Shown: positions 45,917-55,069, numbered from the stretch's first letter. The stretch is 64,000 nt of DNA from Aquimarina amphilecti (GCF_900109375.1 NZ_FOAB01000001.1:372001-436000), one strand, 5' to 3'. Notes: generated by a model from the letters alone, not told the origin. Program-made: numbers and translations.

Positions 45917-46036
45917 ATGAACTACAAATATTCATTGTTTAAAAAAAGAGTTTGAAATCTGAAAGAGTAACAATTTTTAAGAAACAAATAGCCGTTTTTC
46001 TGTCAAATTACTATCGTGTTTTTAAAGATTAACAAG

Positions 46037-46044
46037 TACATTTG
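46037..46044 (+). promoter_or_regulatory. -7 element of aroC
   Basis: TACATTTG matches TAnnTTTG, 16 bases before the aroC ATG. No exact -33 element is visible at the proper distance. Confidence 0.45.
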
Positions 46045-46060
46045 TTAAAAATTGTTTTGA

Positions 46061-47125
46061 ATGGCAGGAAATACATTTGGAAACCTATTTAAGGTAACCA
46101 CTTTTGGAGAATCTCATGGAGTAGCAATTGGGGGAGTGATTGATGGATGTCCCTCTGGAGTAACATTAGACCTTGACGCTATACAGACAGAATTAGATCG
46201 TCGTAAGCCAGGTCAATCGGCTATTGTTACACAACGTAAAGAACCCGATACTGTAGAGTTTTATTCTGGAATTTTTGAAGGAGTAACTACTGGAACTCCA
46301 ATAGGTTTTGTTATTAAAAACGCTAACCAGAAATCTAAGGATTATTCTCATATAAAAGACTCTTATAGACCTTCTCATGCAGACTATACGTATGATCAAA
46401 AATATGGCCTTAGAGATTATCGTGGTGGTGGACGTTCTTCTGCTAGAGAAACTGCTAGTAGAGTAGTAGCAGGAGCTATTGCTAAACAAGTGCTTTCAGG
46501 AATTTCATTCAATGCCTATGTAAGTGGAGTAGGATCAATAAAACTGGATAAATCACATACAGAACTTGATTTTTCGTTGACAGAAAGTAATATTGTTCGT
46601 TGTCCAGATCCTCAGAAAGCAGAGGAGATGGAACAATATATCAAGCAAATTCGAAAAGAAGGAGATACCGTTGGTGGATTGGTTAGTTGTGCAATTTCTG
46701 GTGTCCCAGTGGGATTAGGAGAACCAGTTTTTGATAAATTACATGCAGAATTAGGTAAGGCGATGTTATCGATTAATGCAGTAAAAGGATTCGAATATGG
46801 TAGTGGTTTTGCCGGAGCAGAGCTAAAAGGGAGTAAGCATAATGATTTATTCAATTCTGACGGAACAACTAAAACGAATCTTTCTGGTGGTATACAAGGA
46901 GGGATTTCTAATGGAATGGATATCTACTTTAATGTGGCATTTAAGCCTGTAGCTACGATCATGCAAGATCAAGAGACTATCGATAAAGAAGGTAATCTGG
47001 TAAATATGCAAGGAAAAGGGAGACACGATCCATGTGTAGTACCTAGGGCTGTACCTATTGTAGAAGCAATGGCAGCCTTGGTAATTGTAGATTACTGGTT
47101 AATGAATAGAACTATAAAAAAGTAA
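46061..47125 (+). CDS. aroC: Chorismate synthase
   Basis: Last step of the shikimate pathway, EPSP to chorismate with reduced FMN. The 354-residue protein carries the three signatures: [19 protein letters not shown] near the N-terminus, [20 protein letters not shown] in the middle and a C-terminal [18 protein letters not shown]. It is a stand-alone unit with its own -7 element and a hairpin terminator. Confidence 0.97.
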   Translation: MAGNTFGNLFKVTTFGESHGVAIGGVIDGCPSGVTLDLDAIQTELDRRKPGQSAIVTQRKEPDTVEFYSGIFEGVTTGTPIGFVIKNANQKSKDYSHIKDSYRPSHADYTYDQKYGLRDYRGGGRSSARETASRVVAGAIAKQVLSGISFNAYVSGVGSIKLDKSHTELDFSLTESNIVRCPDPQKAEEMEQYIKQIRKEGDTVGGLVSCAISGVPVGLGEPVFDKLHAELGKAMLSINAVKGFEYGSGFAGAELKGSKHNDLFNSDGTTKTNLSGGIQGGISNGMDIYFNVAFKPVATIMQDQETIDKEGNLVNMQGKGRHDPCVVPRAVPIVEAMAALVIVDYWLMNRTIKK

Positions 47126-47151
47126 GCTTTTAAAATATAAAGTTAATGTTG

Positions 47152-47182
47152 CGGTAATCTTAATAAGGTTACCGTTTTTTTG
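47152..47182 (+). terminator. Terminator of aroC
   Basis: A 10-bp stem with one G:U pair (47152-47161 with 47165-47174, CGGTAATCTT/AAGGTTACCG), a 3-base loop and a T7 tail, 27 bases past the aroC stop. Confidence 0.9.
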
Positions 47183-47233
47183 TTTTTAATTTATATCTTC
47201 GACTTTTTGTATTCAAAAAATTAAAATATTCAC

Positions 47234-48559
47234 ATGAAGAAACTAGCACTGCATTGGCAAATAATGATCGGAATGATCGCTGGAATATTATTCGGGTTTT
47301 TAATGACGCAGTTTTCCTGGGGGAAAGGATTTACAGGGAATTGGATAGCTCCAATTGGTACAATCTTCGTTAACTTATTAAAGTTAATTGCAGTTCCGCT
47401 AATTCTCGCCTCTTTAATTAAAGGTATTTCGGATTTAAAGGATATTTCTAAGTTTAAAAAGATAGGAGGAAGAACGATTATAATTTATGTTCTTACTACA
47501 GTTATTGCAATTACAATTGGTTTATTATTAGTAAATGTGATGAAGCCTGGAGATGGAATTACTCCAGAAACTATAGAAAAACTTACTGCAGAATATGCGA
47601 ACAGTTCTAAAATCTCTGAACGTATAGCAGAAGCAGGAAGACAAAAAGAAAGTGGTCCTTTGCAATTTGTTATAGATATGGTACCACAGAATGCTGTTGC
47701 TGCGATGAGTAATAATAAACTGATGCTACAGGTAATATTTTTTGCAATTTTCTTAGGGATAAGTATGTTACTTATCAAAGAAGAGCAGTCAGATCCTTTA
47801 AAGAAGTTTTTTGATAGTTTAAATGAGGTAGTTTTAAAGATGGTTGATTTAATTATGCTTACTGCTCCTTATGCGGTATTTGCATTATTAGCCAATGTAG
47901 TAGTTACTTCGGATGATCCCGATATATTGTTAGCTTTATTAAGATATGCAGGTGTTGTAGTATTTGGATTAGCACTAATGATTGTCTTCTATAGTATTTT
48001 GGTTTCTGTAATTACTAAAAAATCTCCTTTTTGGTTCTTAAAACAGATTAGTCCAGCGCAATTATTGGCGTTTTCTACAAGTTCTAGTGCGGCAACATTG
48101 CCGGTAACTATGGAAAGAGTGGAAGAACATATTGGTGTTGACAAAGAAGTTTCTAGTTTTGTACTACCAGTTGGTGCTACTATTAATATGGATGGTACGA
48201 GTTTATATCAAGCAGTAGCTTCTGTATTTATTATGCAAGTATTATGGCCAGAAGGGCTTACATTTAGTAATCAGATCACTATTGTATTAACTGCATTATT
48301 AGCTTCTATTGGCTCGGCAGCAGTTCCTGGAGCTGGTATGGTAATGTTAGTAATCGTATTAGAGGCTATTGGTTTTCCTTCTGATAAGCTTCCTATTGGG
48401 TTAGCATTAATTTTTGCGGTAGATCGTCCATTAGATATGTTGAGAACGACTATTAATGTTACAGGAGATGCTACTGTCTCTATGATTGTGGCAAAATCGG
48501 TTGGAAAACTAGGTGATCCAAAAGTAAAAGATTGGGATGACCATTATCAGGGAGAATAA
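47234..48559 (+). CDS. Dicarboxylate / amino-acid:cation symporter (DAACS family)
   Basis: A 441-residue inner-membrane symporter of the GltP/DctA type. Family marks are the serine-rich re-entrant loop FSTSSSAATLPVTMERVEE, NMDGTSLYQAVASVFIMQ and a second re-entrant loop with GSAAVPGAGMVMLVIVLEA, plus PIGTIFVNLLKLIAVPLI near the N-terminus. It imports glutamate, aspartate or C4-dicarboxylates with Na+ or H+. A PLP decarboxylase lies 106 bases downstream on the same strand; a shared amino-acid substrate is possible but not shown. Confidence 0.94.
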   Translation: MKKLALHWQIMIGMIAGILFGFLMTQFSWGKGFTGNWIAPIGTIFVNLLKLIAVPLILASLIKGISDLKDISKFKKIGGRTIIIYVLTTVIAITIGLLLVNVMKPGDGITPETIEKLTAEYANSSKISERIAEAGRQKESGPLQFVIDMVPQNAVAAMSNNKLMLQVIFFAIFLGISMLLIKEEQSDPLKKFFDSLNEVVLKMVDLIMLTAPYAVFALLANVVVTSDDPDILLALLRYAGVVVFGLALMIVFYSILVSVITKKSPFWFLKQISPAQLLAFSTSSSAATLPVTMERVEEHIGVDKEVSSFVLPVGATINMDGTSLYQAVASVFIMQVLWPEGLTFSNQITIVLTALLASIGSAAVPGAGMVMLVIVLEAIGFPSDKLPIGLALIFAVDRPLDMLRTTINVTGDATVSMIVAKSVGKLGDPKVKDWDDHYQGE

Positions 48560-48665
48560 GAAAACTTAAAATCTATTTGTTATACTTTTTCTAAAATTGA
48601 ATACTTTTTCCAATTAATATAATTGGTAGTTTTACCTTTATTGAAAATTGAGTAATTAAGGTACT

Positions 48666-50117
48666 ATGAATGAAAAAATATTCTTAGACGAATCGCTACA
48701 AAAGATATATAAACCATCAGATTTTAGAGAAATAGGTCATCAATTGGTTGATATGCTTGCGGACCATCTAAGTCAGGTGCAATCAAATAGAGAGCAGCCT
48801 GTTCTTAAATTTCAAGATCCGGAAAAAGAATTGGCATATTGGAAGGATGATATATCTTCTAATAATAGTATTATTGATTTTTATCAAAAGATTCTTGATA
48901 GATCTATTCATGTGCATCATCCTAGGTATATGGGACATCAGGTAGCAGTGCCTTCTGTAATAAGTAGCCTCTCTGGATTAATGGTAGATATGTTAAGTAA
49001 TGGTACTGGAGTATATGAAATGGGAATGGCTTCTAATGCATTAGAAAAAATTGTTACTGATTTTGTTGCTAAAAAAATTGGATATGAAGCTAATGCTTCT
49101 GGTTTTCTAACTTCTGGAGGTACACTAGCAAATCTTACAGCTTTATTAGCTGCTCGAAAGGCGAAATCACCAGGTTCTGTATGGGAAAATGGTCATGATC
49201 AAAAATTAGCAGTATTAGTTTCTGAAGAAGCTCATTATTGTATTGATCGAGCAGCAAGAATATTAGGTTTTGGATCAGAAGGAATTATAAAGGTTCCAGC
49301 CGATGAATATTATAAAATAAATACCTCATTATTAAAAGAGTATTTAGAAAATGCAAAAAATAAAGGATTAACAGTTATAGCACTTGTAGGATGTGCTTCT
49401 TCTACATCTACAGGTTCTTATGATGATTTAAATGAATTAGCATCTTTTGCTTCAGCCAATAATTTATGGTTTCACATAGATGGTGCACATGGTGGAGGAG
49501 TTGTATTTTCAGAAAAATATAAGCATTTAGCAAAGGGAATTGAAAAGGCAGATTCTGTAGTAATCGATTTCCATAAAATGTTACTGACACCATCATTAAA
49601 CACAGCGTTGATTTTTAGGAAAAGTGAAGAGTCATATAAAACTTTTGAACAGAAGGCTCAGTATTTATGGGATTCTCAACAATCTAGAGAATGGTATAAT
49701 TCCGGTAAAAGAACTTTTGAATGTACAAAATTAATGATGTCTCTTAAAGTATATTCTAATATTAAAATGTATGGAGAAGAAGTTTTTGAAAGGAATATCG
49801 ATCGATTATATGATTTAGGAAAAACCTTTTCTAGAATGATTGAAAATAGGGAAGGGTTTGAATTGTTAATTCCTCCCGAAGCGAATATTGTGAATTTCAG
49901 ATATAAGAATATCTCTGAAAACGATCTAAATTCTTTAAATTCTAGAATAAGAGAAGAATTAGTCTTATCAGGAAAGTTCTATATAGTACAAACAATGATA
50001 GGAGAGGACCGCTATCTTAGGACTTCCATTATGAATCCTTTGACGGAAGAACAAGATTTCGAGTCATTACTAGACGAAATAGAAAGGATTGCGAATGCTA
50101 TACATAATAACATATAA
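48666..50117 (+). CDS. PLP-dependent group II amino-acid decarboxylase
   Basis: A 483-residue decarboxylase of the aromatic-amino-acid / glutamate / 2,4-diaminobutyrate group. Residues HHPRYMGHQVAVPSVISSLSG and SGFLTSGGTLANLTALLAARK bind substrate and PLP phosphate, LWFHIDGAHGGGVVFSEKYK holds the PLP Asp, and Lys304 in VVIDFHKMLLTP forms the Schiff base (the usual HKW is HKM here). The substrate cannot be told from sequence alone. The symporter directly upstream may supply it. Confidence 0.9.
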   Translation: MNEKIFLDESLQKIYKPSDFREIGHQLVDMLADHLSQVQSNREQPVLKFQDPEKELAYWKDDISSNNSIIDFYQKILDRSIHVHHPRYMGHQVAVPSVISSLSGLMVDMLSNGTGVYEMGMASNALEKIVTDFVAKKIGYEANASGFLTSGGTLANLTALLAARKAKSPGSVWENGHDQKLAVLVSEEAHYCIDRAARILGFGSEGIIKVPADEYYKINTSLLKEYLENAKNKGLTVIALVGCASSTSTGSYDDLNELASFASANNLWFHIDGAHGGGVVFSEKYKHLAKGIEKADSVVIDFHKMLLTPSLNTALIFRKSEESYKTFEQKAQYLWDSQQSREWYNSGKRTFECTKLMMSLKVYSNIKMYGEEVFERNIDRLYDLGKTFSRMIENREGFELLIPPEANIVNFRYKNISENDLNSLNSRIREELVLSGKFYIVQTMIGEDRYLRTSIMNPLTEEQDFESLLDEIERIANAIHNNI

Positions 50118-50231
50118 TCTCTAAGACGCAACCAATCCATAGGATTATCATCTTTTAATTGAATAAACTAATTGAAAGCAGCGCGGGATTTTAGTTTTTT
50201 CATATTTATTAAAAACTAAAAAAATAAAAAG

Positions 50232-50627
50232 ATGAAACATTTTTGTATTGTATTACTTTCGATTGTTCTATTAGGTTGTAGTAGTGATGATGATAATAAC
50301 GCCCAGGAATCTACAATTGCAGGAGCTTGGAATCTGGTTAATGTTTCTGGAGGAGTCACAGGAGTGGATGAAGATATAGAAAAAGGTGCTATTGTATGGG
50401 ATTTTAACGAGACTACAGGAATGGTAACTATTAATAATACAATTACTGATGCATCTTTTAACGTACTATTAGATTCTGGAACATATACTTATAGTGTTTC
50501 TGCACCAGCTGATGCTGATCTTCTGATTGTAAATGAAGTAAACGTAGGGAGCTTGAATTTAGCAAATGGAGCTTTTACAGTTGAAGAAACATTTGATGAT
50601 GGCTTTACGTTTCGTTTTGAGCGATAA
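50232..50627 (+). CDS. Lipocalin-like lipoprotein
   Basis: A 131-residue lipoprotein: short signal with lipobox LLGCSS followed by an acidic DDDNN linker. The domain has the GAWNLVNVSGG start and ends TVEETFDDGFTFRFER, with strands in between, the pattern of small lipocalin-like domains in Bacteroidota lipoproteins. A similar lipoprotein (SCSNDDD, LLGKWQLIEQ) is encoded at 56837-57238. Ligand unknown. Confidence 0.85.
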   Translation: MKHFCIVLLSIVLLGCSSDDDNNAQESTIAGAWNLVNVSGGVTGVDEDIEKGAIVWDFNETTGMVTINNTITDASFNVLLDSGTYTYSVSAPADADLLIVNEVNVGSLNLANGAFTVEETFDDGFTFRFER

Positions 50628-50679
50628 TTAAAAAATATTGACTTTTATGATTCATTTGTTAAAGTCATGATTTTTATGA

Positions 50680-50713
50680 AACAAAAGGGTTAGAGATTAA
50701 CCCTTTTGTTTTT
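50680..50713. terminator. Terminator shared with the 3' end of the DUF4139 gene
   Basis: A 13-bp stem (50680-50692 with 50698-50710), 5-base loop, then T6. The right arm covers the last codons of the minus-strand DUF4139 gene (stop at 50690), so, as at 23719-23768, a terminator arm is part of the opposing coding sequence. It ends the lipoprotein transcript on the plus strand. Confidence 0.8.
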
Positions 50714-52558
50714 TGGATATTTTAGTTCATAAGAAAATTGTTTTTCTAACTGTGCTTTGGATTTGATAGTTAATTTCCATTTCATGATTCCTGTTTTCGT
50801 GTCGAAATCAGCATCATTTGTTTTAATATTATCTACTTTAATTTCTTTATTCTGAGATATAGGAATTCGATCTTCTAGAATCAAATGAATTGAGTTTTGT
50901 TTGTTATTTTTTAAGTGTATAGAGTACCCAAGATCTATAACTCTATTATTTCCATAAAAGGATTTTCTTTTAAATTTCTTTAAAGGCTTTCTTTTTACAA
51001 TAATGTTTGGATCAGTTCCCAGTGAGATCATTAAACTATCCTTAGTAGCGTGTGGATCAATATTCGTTTTTCCAGCATAACTACCTTCAAAATATATATT
51101 AGCTTCTCCTTCTAATAGGTCAAATTGTTCCCAGTCACCTAATTTGGCGGTTAAAAATACATTCTCATTTAATTCTGGAGCTACATAATAACTATAAGTT
51201 GCATCCATATCAAAATTATCAATCTCTAGTGTTGTGATATCTGTATTAGATTTGATAGTATATTCCTTTTTAATTACAAATCGAGTAGTGGTGATTCCCT
51301 CTTGTTTAGAATCGACAGTAAGATTATAAGATTCTTTTTTTCTTTTAGGTTTGTTATGGGAAGCTTTCCTATACCCTGATGAACTGCTGTATCCAGTGAT
51401 AACAACTTCTTCTAATGCGTGGTCATCTTCTTCTAAATTTATATTTATTATAGAACTTCCAATCTTTATTTTTTCTGTAGCAAAACCAACGTATGAAAAT
51501 GTTAATTGTTTTCCTTGTTGAATATTAATAGTATATCTACCATCAAAATCTGTAGATGTACCATTACTTGTTCCTTTTTCTATTACATTAACACCAGGTA
51601 GCGGTAGTCCTTTATGATCCGTAACAATTCCGCTAACAGTTTTTATATTTGGATTATAGGTAGAAGAATATCTATTTATCCCACCTCTTCTTTTATAACT
51701 GCCATAACCGAAGTTTAAGTATCTTGTTGTGAGGTCTGGTTTTATGTTATTAGTGGTTGGGTCTCCAGTAGATAAGATAACTTTTGTTTTATTCCAATCT
51801 GTTCCTGTTTTTTGATAAACGTTGGCTTTATAAGTTATTTTTAACGGAGCATCTGTACTTTTTGATTTGATATCATATAAAGGAAACCATCCAGCATCTG
51901 TTACGTTATAATTTAATTTCAACTCAAGATTTGTAACAGATGGAACGTCTATTTTTATTTTGATCTCTCCTCTTTCTTCTTGTGTATGATCACTGAGTTT
52001 ATCAATTTGATTTATTATTTTACTAATATCATCTTGTAGTTTATTTTTTTTCTGATTGATGACGTATGTTTCATTTTGTATAGCGACTGATCTTTTTCTA
52101 TAATAAGTAGAGATTTGTTTTACTTTATCTAATGAAAGGTCCGTTTGATCACTTCCGATACGTTGATTATTCTCCAACACTTTCATTTCATGATTAAGTC
52201 CGGAGAGTACATTTTCTAATTTATTTTTTTGCAATAAGAGTAATTCTAGTTGATTTTCTAAAGAATCCAATTCTTCAGAGTTTTTTTTCTTTTCTAGATA
52301 GTTAATTCCATAATTTATTGATAAAATAGAGGCGTTTTTTAACCCTGAAATTTGGATGCTGTTTTCATCTATTTTATTAGAAAGATCATAAAATATGATT
52401 TCGTTTACTCCTGGAACTAGATCTGTTATAGCAGTTCTTTGTATTCTTGCACCCGATAGATAAACGGTGACTTCTTTTATGGTAGATGATATTCTTTTCT
52501 CATTATTACCAAAAATGATAGTAGGTAGTAATACTAGAAGTAAAGTAAGGGTTCTCAT
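50690..52558 (-). CDS. DUF4139 protein with an inserted carboxypeptidase-regulatory-like domain
   Basis: A 622-residue exported protein (signal MRTLTLLLVLLPTIIFGN). Order: DUF4140 N-domain (ISSTIKEVTVYLSGARIQRTA), a long coiled coil (about 95-195, SLENQLELLLLQKNKLENVL), the start of DUF4139 (SVTNLELKLNYNVTDAGWFPLYDI), then a CarboxypepD_reg-like module (VSGIVTDHKGLPLPGVNVIEK, TSTDFDGRYTINI, LTFSYVGFATEKIKIG) at about 290-370, and the rest of DUF4139 (KEYTIKSNTDITTLEIDNF to the C-terminus). The family is also named mucoidy inhibitor A-like. Function in the envelope is unknown. Confidence 0.88.
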   Translation of the reverse strand: MRTLTLLLVLLPTIIFGNNEKRISSTIKEVTVYLSGARIQRTAITDLVPGVNEIIFYDLSNKIDENSIQISGLKNASILSINYGINYLEKKKNSEELDSLENQLELLLLQKNKLENVLSGLNHEMKVLENNQRIGSDQTDLSLDKVKQISTYYRKRSVAIQNETYVINQKKNKLQDDISKIINQIDKLSDHTQEERGEIKIKIDVPSVTNLELKLNYNVTDAGWFPLYDIKSKSTDAPLKITYKANVYQKTGTDWNKTKVILSTGDPTTNNIKPDLTTRYLNFGYGSYKRRGGINRYSSTYNPNIKTVSGIVTDHKGLPLPGVNVIEKGTSNGTSTDFDGRYTINIQQGKQLTFSYVGFATEKIKIGSSIININLEEDDHALEEVVITGYSSSSGYRKASHNKPKRKKESYNLTVDSKQEGITTTRFVIKKEYTIKSNTDITTLEIDNFDMDATYSYYVAPELNENVFLTAKLGDWEQFDLLEGEANIYFEGSYAGKTNIDPHATKDSLMISLGTDPNIIVKRKPLKKFKRKSFYGNNRVIDLGYSIHLKNNKQNSIHLILEDRIPISQNKEIKVDNIKTNDADFDTKTGIMKWKLTIKSKAQLEKQFSYELKYPKNKRVNL

Positions 52559-52954
52559 AGTTGTATGTTGTTTTAGATTTTAAACGAAAATATAATTGTA
52601 GTACATAAGAATAAAGAGGTATTGAGTAAAGTGTACATTTGATCGAGTAAATCCTTCTATGTTTTTAGTTTTATTTATTATCTATAAAACAAAAAGAGAT
52701 ATAAAATTTCACTAAAATTAAAAGAGCTATTTATAGCTCTTTTTTTATGATCTTATATTAATACTGTATTTTTTGATATTGAATTATTGGTATAATTATC
52801 TGGTATTTAATGTTTTGTTTTGTTGATTACGGGTATTAATTATTAAAAAAGGGGGAAAACCCCTATATGATTTTTAGCTAAAGTCCCCTTAATTTGTGTG
52901 ATAGATAAGTATACTTTTGAACCACACATATTAATAAACTTAAAAAGACTCATT
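52559..52954. other. Intergenic region with an orphan terminator and a GGGG-AAAA-CCCC inverted repeat
   Basis: About 400 bases between the divergent DUF4139 gene and the first small membrane protein gene. It contains a hairpin with a T7 tail (see 52717-52747) that no annotated gene explains, and GGGG-AAAA-CCCC at 52852-52863, 92 bases before the ATG at 52955. A second CCCC lies near 52886. No other reading frame of note. Confidence 0.5.
52717..52747 (+). terminator. Orphan hairpin terminator
   Basis: AGAGCTAT (52723-52730) pairs with ATAGCTCT (52733-52740) around a 2-base loop, with A/T extension and a T7 run on the plus strand. It lies upstream of both flanking genes, so any transcript it ends would be a small RNA or a leader. 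Confidence 0.6.
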
Positions 52955-53131
52955 ATGAAACGGCTTTTTCTACCAGTAGCTTTGATCTCATTTGCAGTGA
53001 TATGCCTAAGCATTGTGCATATTGATAATGTAAATAAGCTTGATAAAGAATATAATCAACTAAGAGAAAAACATCAAATTGAGGATAATTCCGACGTAGA
53101 GACTACGATGGAAGAGTTTGATGTTAAATGA
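52955..53131 (+). CDS. Small single-pass membrane protein, copy 1 (58 aa)
   Basis: Start set at ATG 52955, where the product begins MKRLFLPVALISFAVICLS; a longer frame from 52898 would put 19 unrelated residues before the hydrophobic helix. The N-terminal helix (residues 4-21) is followed by VHIDNVNKLDKEYNQLREK and an acidic tail (EDNSDVETTMEEFDVK). A 45-residue homologue lies at 53521-53658: both share LPV-L-I-F, C-L, VHIDN-N-LDKE. It is probably anchored in the membrane or exported. The family is unknown to me. Confidence 0.75.
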   Translation: MKRLFLPVALISFAVICLSIVHIDNVNKLDKEYNQLREKHQIEDNSDVETTMEEFDVK

Positions 53132-53177
53132 AGAGAAGGAAAGGATACGTTACAAACTAATAAACAAGAGGGAACTA

Positions 53178-53249
53178 TTACTTCAGAATTGGAGGAATAA
53201 AAAAGGAAAACAAAAAAAGTAACGGATAACCACCAATGAACTGTCTTAT
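53178..53249 (-). pseudogene. Decayed fragment of a DCC (DUF393) gene
   Basis: On the minus strand the codons at 53240-53181 read FIGGYPLLFLFSFFIPPILK and end in TAA at 53178. This matches LSGGYPLLSVFLIFPKILRD of the intact DCC gene at 53686-54096, also at the DNA level (GTAACGGATAACC in both, plus flanking similarity). An in-frame stop lies just upstream and no start or CxxC part remains, so this is a remnant. It follows small protein 1 exactly as the intact DCC gene follows small protein 2. Confidence 0.45.
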
Positions 53250-53274
53250 CTATTTATAGTAAGGCAGTTTTTTT
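53239..53274 (+). terminator. Terminator of small membrane protein gene 1
   Basis: AACTGTCTTA (53239-53248) pairs with TAAGGCAGTT (53260-53269), one G:U pair, 11-base loop, then a T7 run. It overlaps the edge of the DCC remnant. The rest of the stretch up to 53520 shows no gene. Confidence 0.7.
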
Positions 53275-53520
53275 ATTCTATTAGGTCCTAGTATACTAAT
53301 ATTTTGCAGGGAGAAATTTTCTGCTAAAACAATAATTATTTGGCTGTAAAAAAGATGTTTTTTGGCTAGCATATTGAGTTGCTTAACGAATTCTAATTAA
53401 ATCGCTACGAATTCTAAAAGAGTATGGGTGGCAGGGCGTAAACATAGTTACTTTTAAACCGTAATTAAAGGATGGTCTTTTTTTGCTCCCAAGTTATTTT
53501 AATCCCAAAATAAAATAGAT

Positions 53521-53658
53521 ATGAAGCAATTGTTATTACCGGTAGTTCTTATATGTTTTACAATATTCTGTTTAGGATTTGTGCATATTGACAATATGAA
53601 TGAACTGGATAAAGAAAAGAGTGAATTAAAAAAAACTGAAAATCAAGAAATACTTTGA
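53521..53658 (+). CDS. Small single-pass membrane protein, copy 2 (45 aa)
   Basis: ATG 53521 to TGA 53656-53658. The product starts MKQLLLPVVLICFTIFCLG, a membrane helix, followed by FVHIDNMNELDKEKSELKK and a short tail (TENQEIL). It is a clear paralogue of the 58-residue protein at 52955-53131; only the C-terminal tails differ. It ends 27 bases before the convergent DCC gene. Conservation of the VHIDN-N-LDKE block between copies supports it being translated. Confidence 0.75.
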   Translation: MKQLLLPVVLICFTIFCLGFVHIDNMNELDKEKSELKKTENQEIL

Positions 53659-53685
53659 TTTTTTTGAAATTATATTTTAACCGAT

Positions 53686-54096
53686 TTAATCAATAAATAG
53701 AGCTTTAAGTTCTGGAGTTGGAATGACACAATTATCTCTTTTACCAAACCATTTATATCTGTTTTTAGCAATAATATCATAAAACCAATCTCTTAGGATC
53801 TTCGGAAAAATAAGAAAAACAGAAAGTAACGGATAACCGCCAGACAGCCGCTTTGCAATTTGTAGAGCGGCTGTTGATTTATGATAGTATGCCACAGATG
53901 GCTCGATAAGTAAAATAGTATCTAGTTTTGATGAGTCTACGCCAATTTCTAAAGCTAATTTCTTACCTATTTCACTCTGTAATGAGGCATATCTAAAAAC
54001 ATCATCCTTATCTCGTTTGATAATAAAGTTAACAGCACCATTACACAGATTACATACACCATCAAATAATATAATCTTTTTCCCTTCAAAATTCAT
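53686..54096 (-). CDS. DCC-family (DUF393) thiol-disulfide oxidoreductase-like protein
   Basis: A 136-residue protein of the DCC family, named for the DxxCxxC motif, here FDGVCNLCNGAVNFIIKRD at residues 11-29. Further family marks are FRYASLQSEIGKKLA and the GGYPLL helix region with KILRDWFYDIIAKNRYKWFG. It probably has a thioredoxin-like fold and acts in thiol redox chemistry; no substrate is known. A fragment of a second copy lies at 53178-53249 and both copies face a related small membrane protein gene. Confidence 0.92.
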   Translation of the reverse strand: MNFEGKKIILFDGVCNLCNGAVNFIIKRDKDDVFRYASLQSEIGKKLALEIGVDSSKLDTILLIEPSVAYYHKSTAALQIAKRLSGGYPLLSVFLIFPKILRDWFYDIIAKNRYKWFGKRDNCVIPTPELKALFID

Positions 54097-54160
54097 AGTA
54101 CAAAGATAAGCACGAAATATGAATTCTTAATATGGATTATAATTTCATTAAGAATCTGAC

Positions 54161-54976
54161 TTATTTTAAAATAATAGAGTCAATGACTTCTTTGGTAGTA
54201 GTTTGTAGGTTTTTTGGTAGCATATTATCTTTAGGAAGTACAGCTAAATAACGATCATTATTAGAGTCAAAAACTTGCTTGAAGATTGGATCTTCTAACT
54301 GAAGCATATCACAAATCTCTTTTATAAGATCTAGGTGATAGATAAGGTCAGTACTTCCTAAGTGAAAAACACCTTTCTTACTTCTATTAATAATGTAATG
54401 CAGTTGTTGAGTAAGTTTAGAGATTGAAGTAGCGTTTATAATTACATTAGGGAAAACTTCTATAGAAGCTTTAAGATCATACAACGTCTTAAGTTCTTGT
54501 ATACGCGGTGTACTGGCACCAAAAATCATTGGTATTCTTGCGATTACATATTTATGGGTTGGTAGTCGCATTAATGCATTTTCAATTTTTATTTTAAATC
54601 TACCAAATACACTTTCACTTAATGTTTTATCATATTCATAGGATGGATAATTACTAAATGTGTCAAACACATTAGCACTGGATAGAAATATTAATTTTGA
54701 TTTGTTTTTTTTTATCCATTCAATAATCCTTTGATGCGCATCTACTTGTGAATTAAAGTTTCCTCTAACAGCAGAAACAATGATTGCAGGTTTAAGACTG
54801 CTCAATAGTATAGAGATATCTTCTAACTCCATATCATATTGAAAGAATTTTTGATTCTTTTCATAAAAGGGATTATCCGTGTGATACGTTCCATACGTAT
54901 CAAAATAAGAATTAAGCTCTTTATAAAGAGCGTTTCCTATAAAACCACTGGCTCCTATGATTAGAATTTTTTTCAA
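54161..54976 (-). CDS. NAD-dependent epimerase/dehydratase-like (RmlD-type SDR)
   Basis: A 271-residue extended short-chain dehydrogenase. The NAD(P)-binding glycine motif is GASGFIGNALYKEL at residues 8-21. The catalytic Ser and YxxxK are visible in IFLSSANVFDTF and PSYEYDKTLSES, with YDKTLSE serving as the YxxxK-like block. RmlD-type proteins reduce or rearrange nucleotide sugars. The product here is uncertain. It lies downstream of gcvT, separated from it by a strong hairpin. Confidence 0.83.
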   Translation of the reverse strand: MKKILIIGASGFIGNALYKELNSYFDTYGTYHTDNPFYEKNQKFFQYDMELEDISILLSSLKPAIIVSAVRGNFNSQVDAHQRIIEWIKKNKSKLIFLSSANVFDTFSNYPSYEYDKTLSESVFGRFKIKIENALMRLPTHKYVIARIPMIFGASTPRIQELKTLYDLKASIEVFPNVIINATSISKLTQQLHYIINRSKKGVFHLGSTDLIYHLDLIKEICDMLQLEDPIFKQVFDSNNDRYLAVLPKDNMLPKNLQTTTKEVIDSIILK

Positions 54977-54990
54977 TATTATGATATGCT

Positions 54991-55044
54991 AAAAAAGTTA
55001 AGTTTCAAAGATTACTATATTTTGTAATCTTTGAAACTTAACTT
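54991..55044 (-). terminator. Long perfect hairpin terminator after gcvT
   Basis: A perfect 21-bp inverted repeat, 54995-55015 with 55024-55044, separated by 8 bases. On the minus strand it ends in T6, starting 26 bases past the gcvT stop. This is far longer than a usual stem and could also be processed by RNase III or act in both directions. Confidence 0.8.
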
Positions 55045-55069
55045 ACGTTTTATTATTGTTATAAAATAA

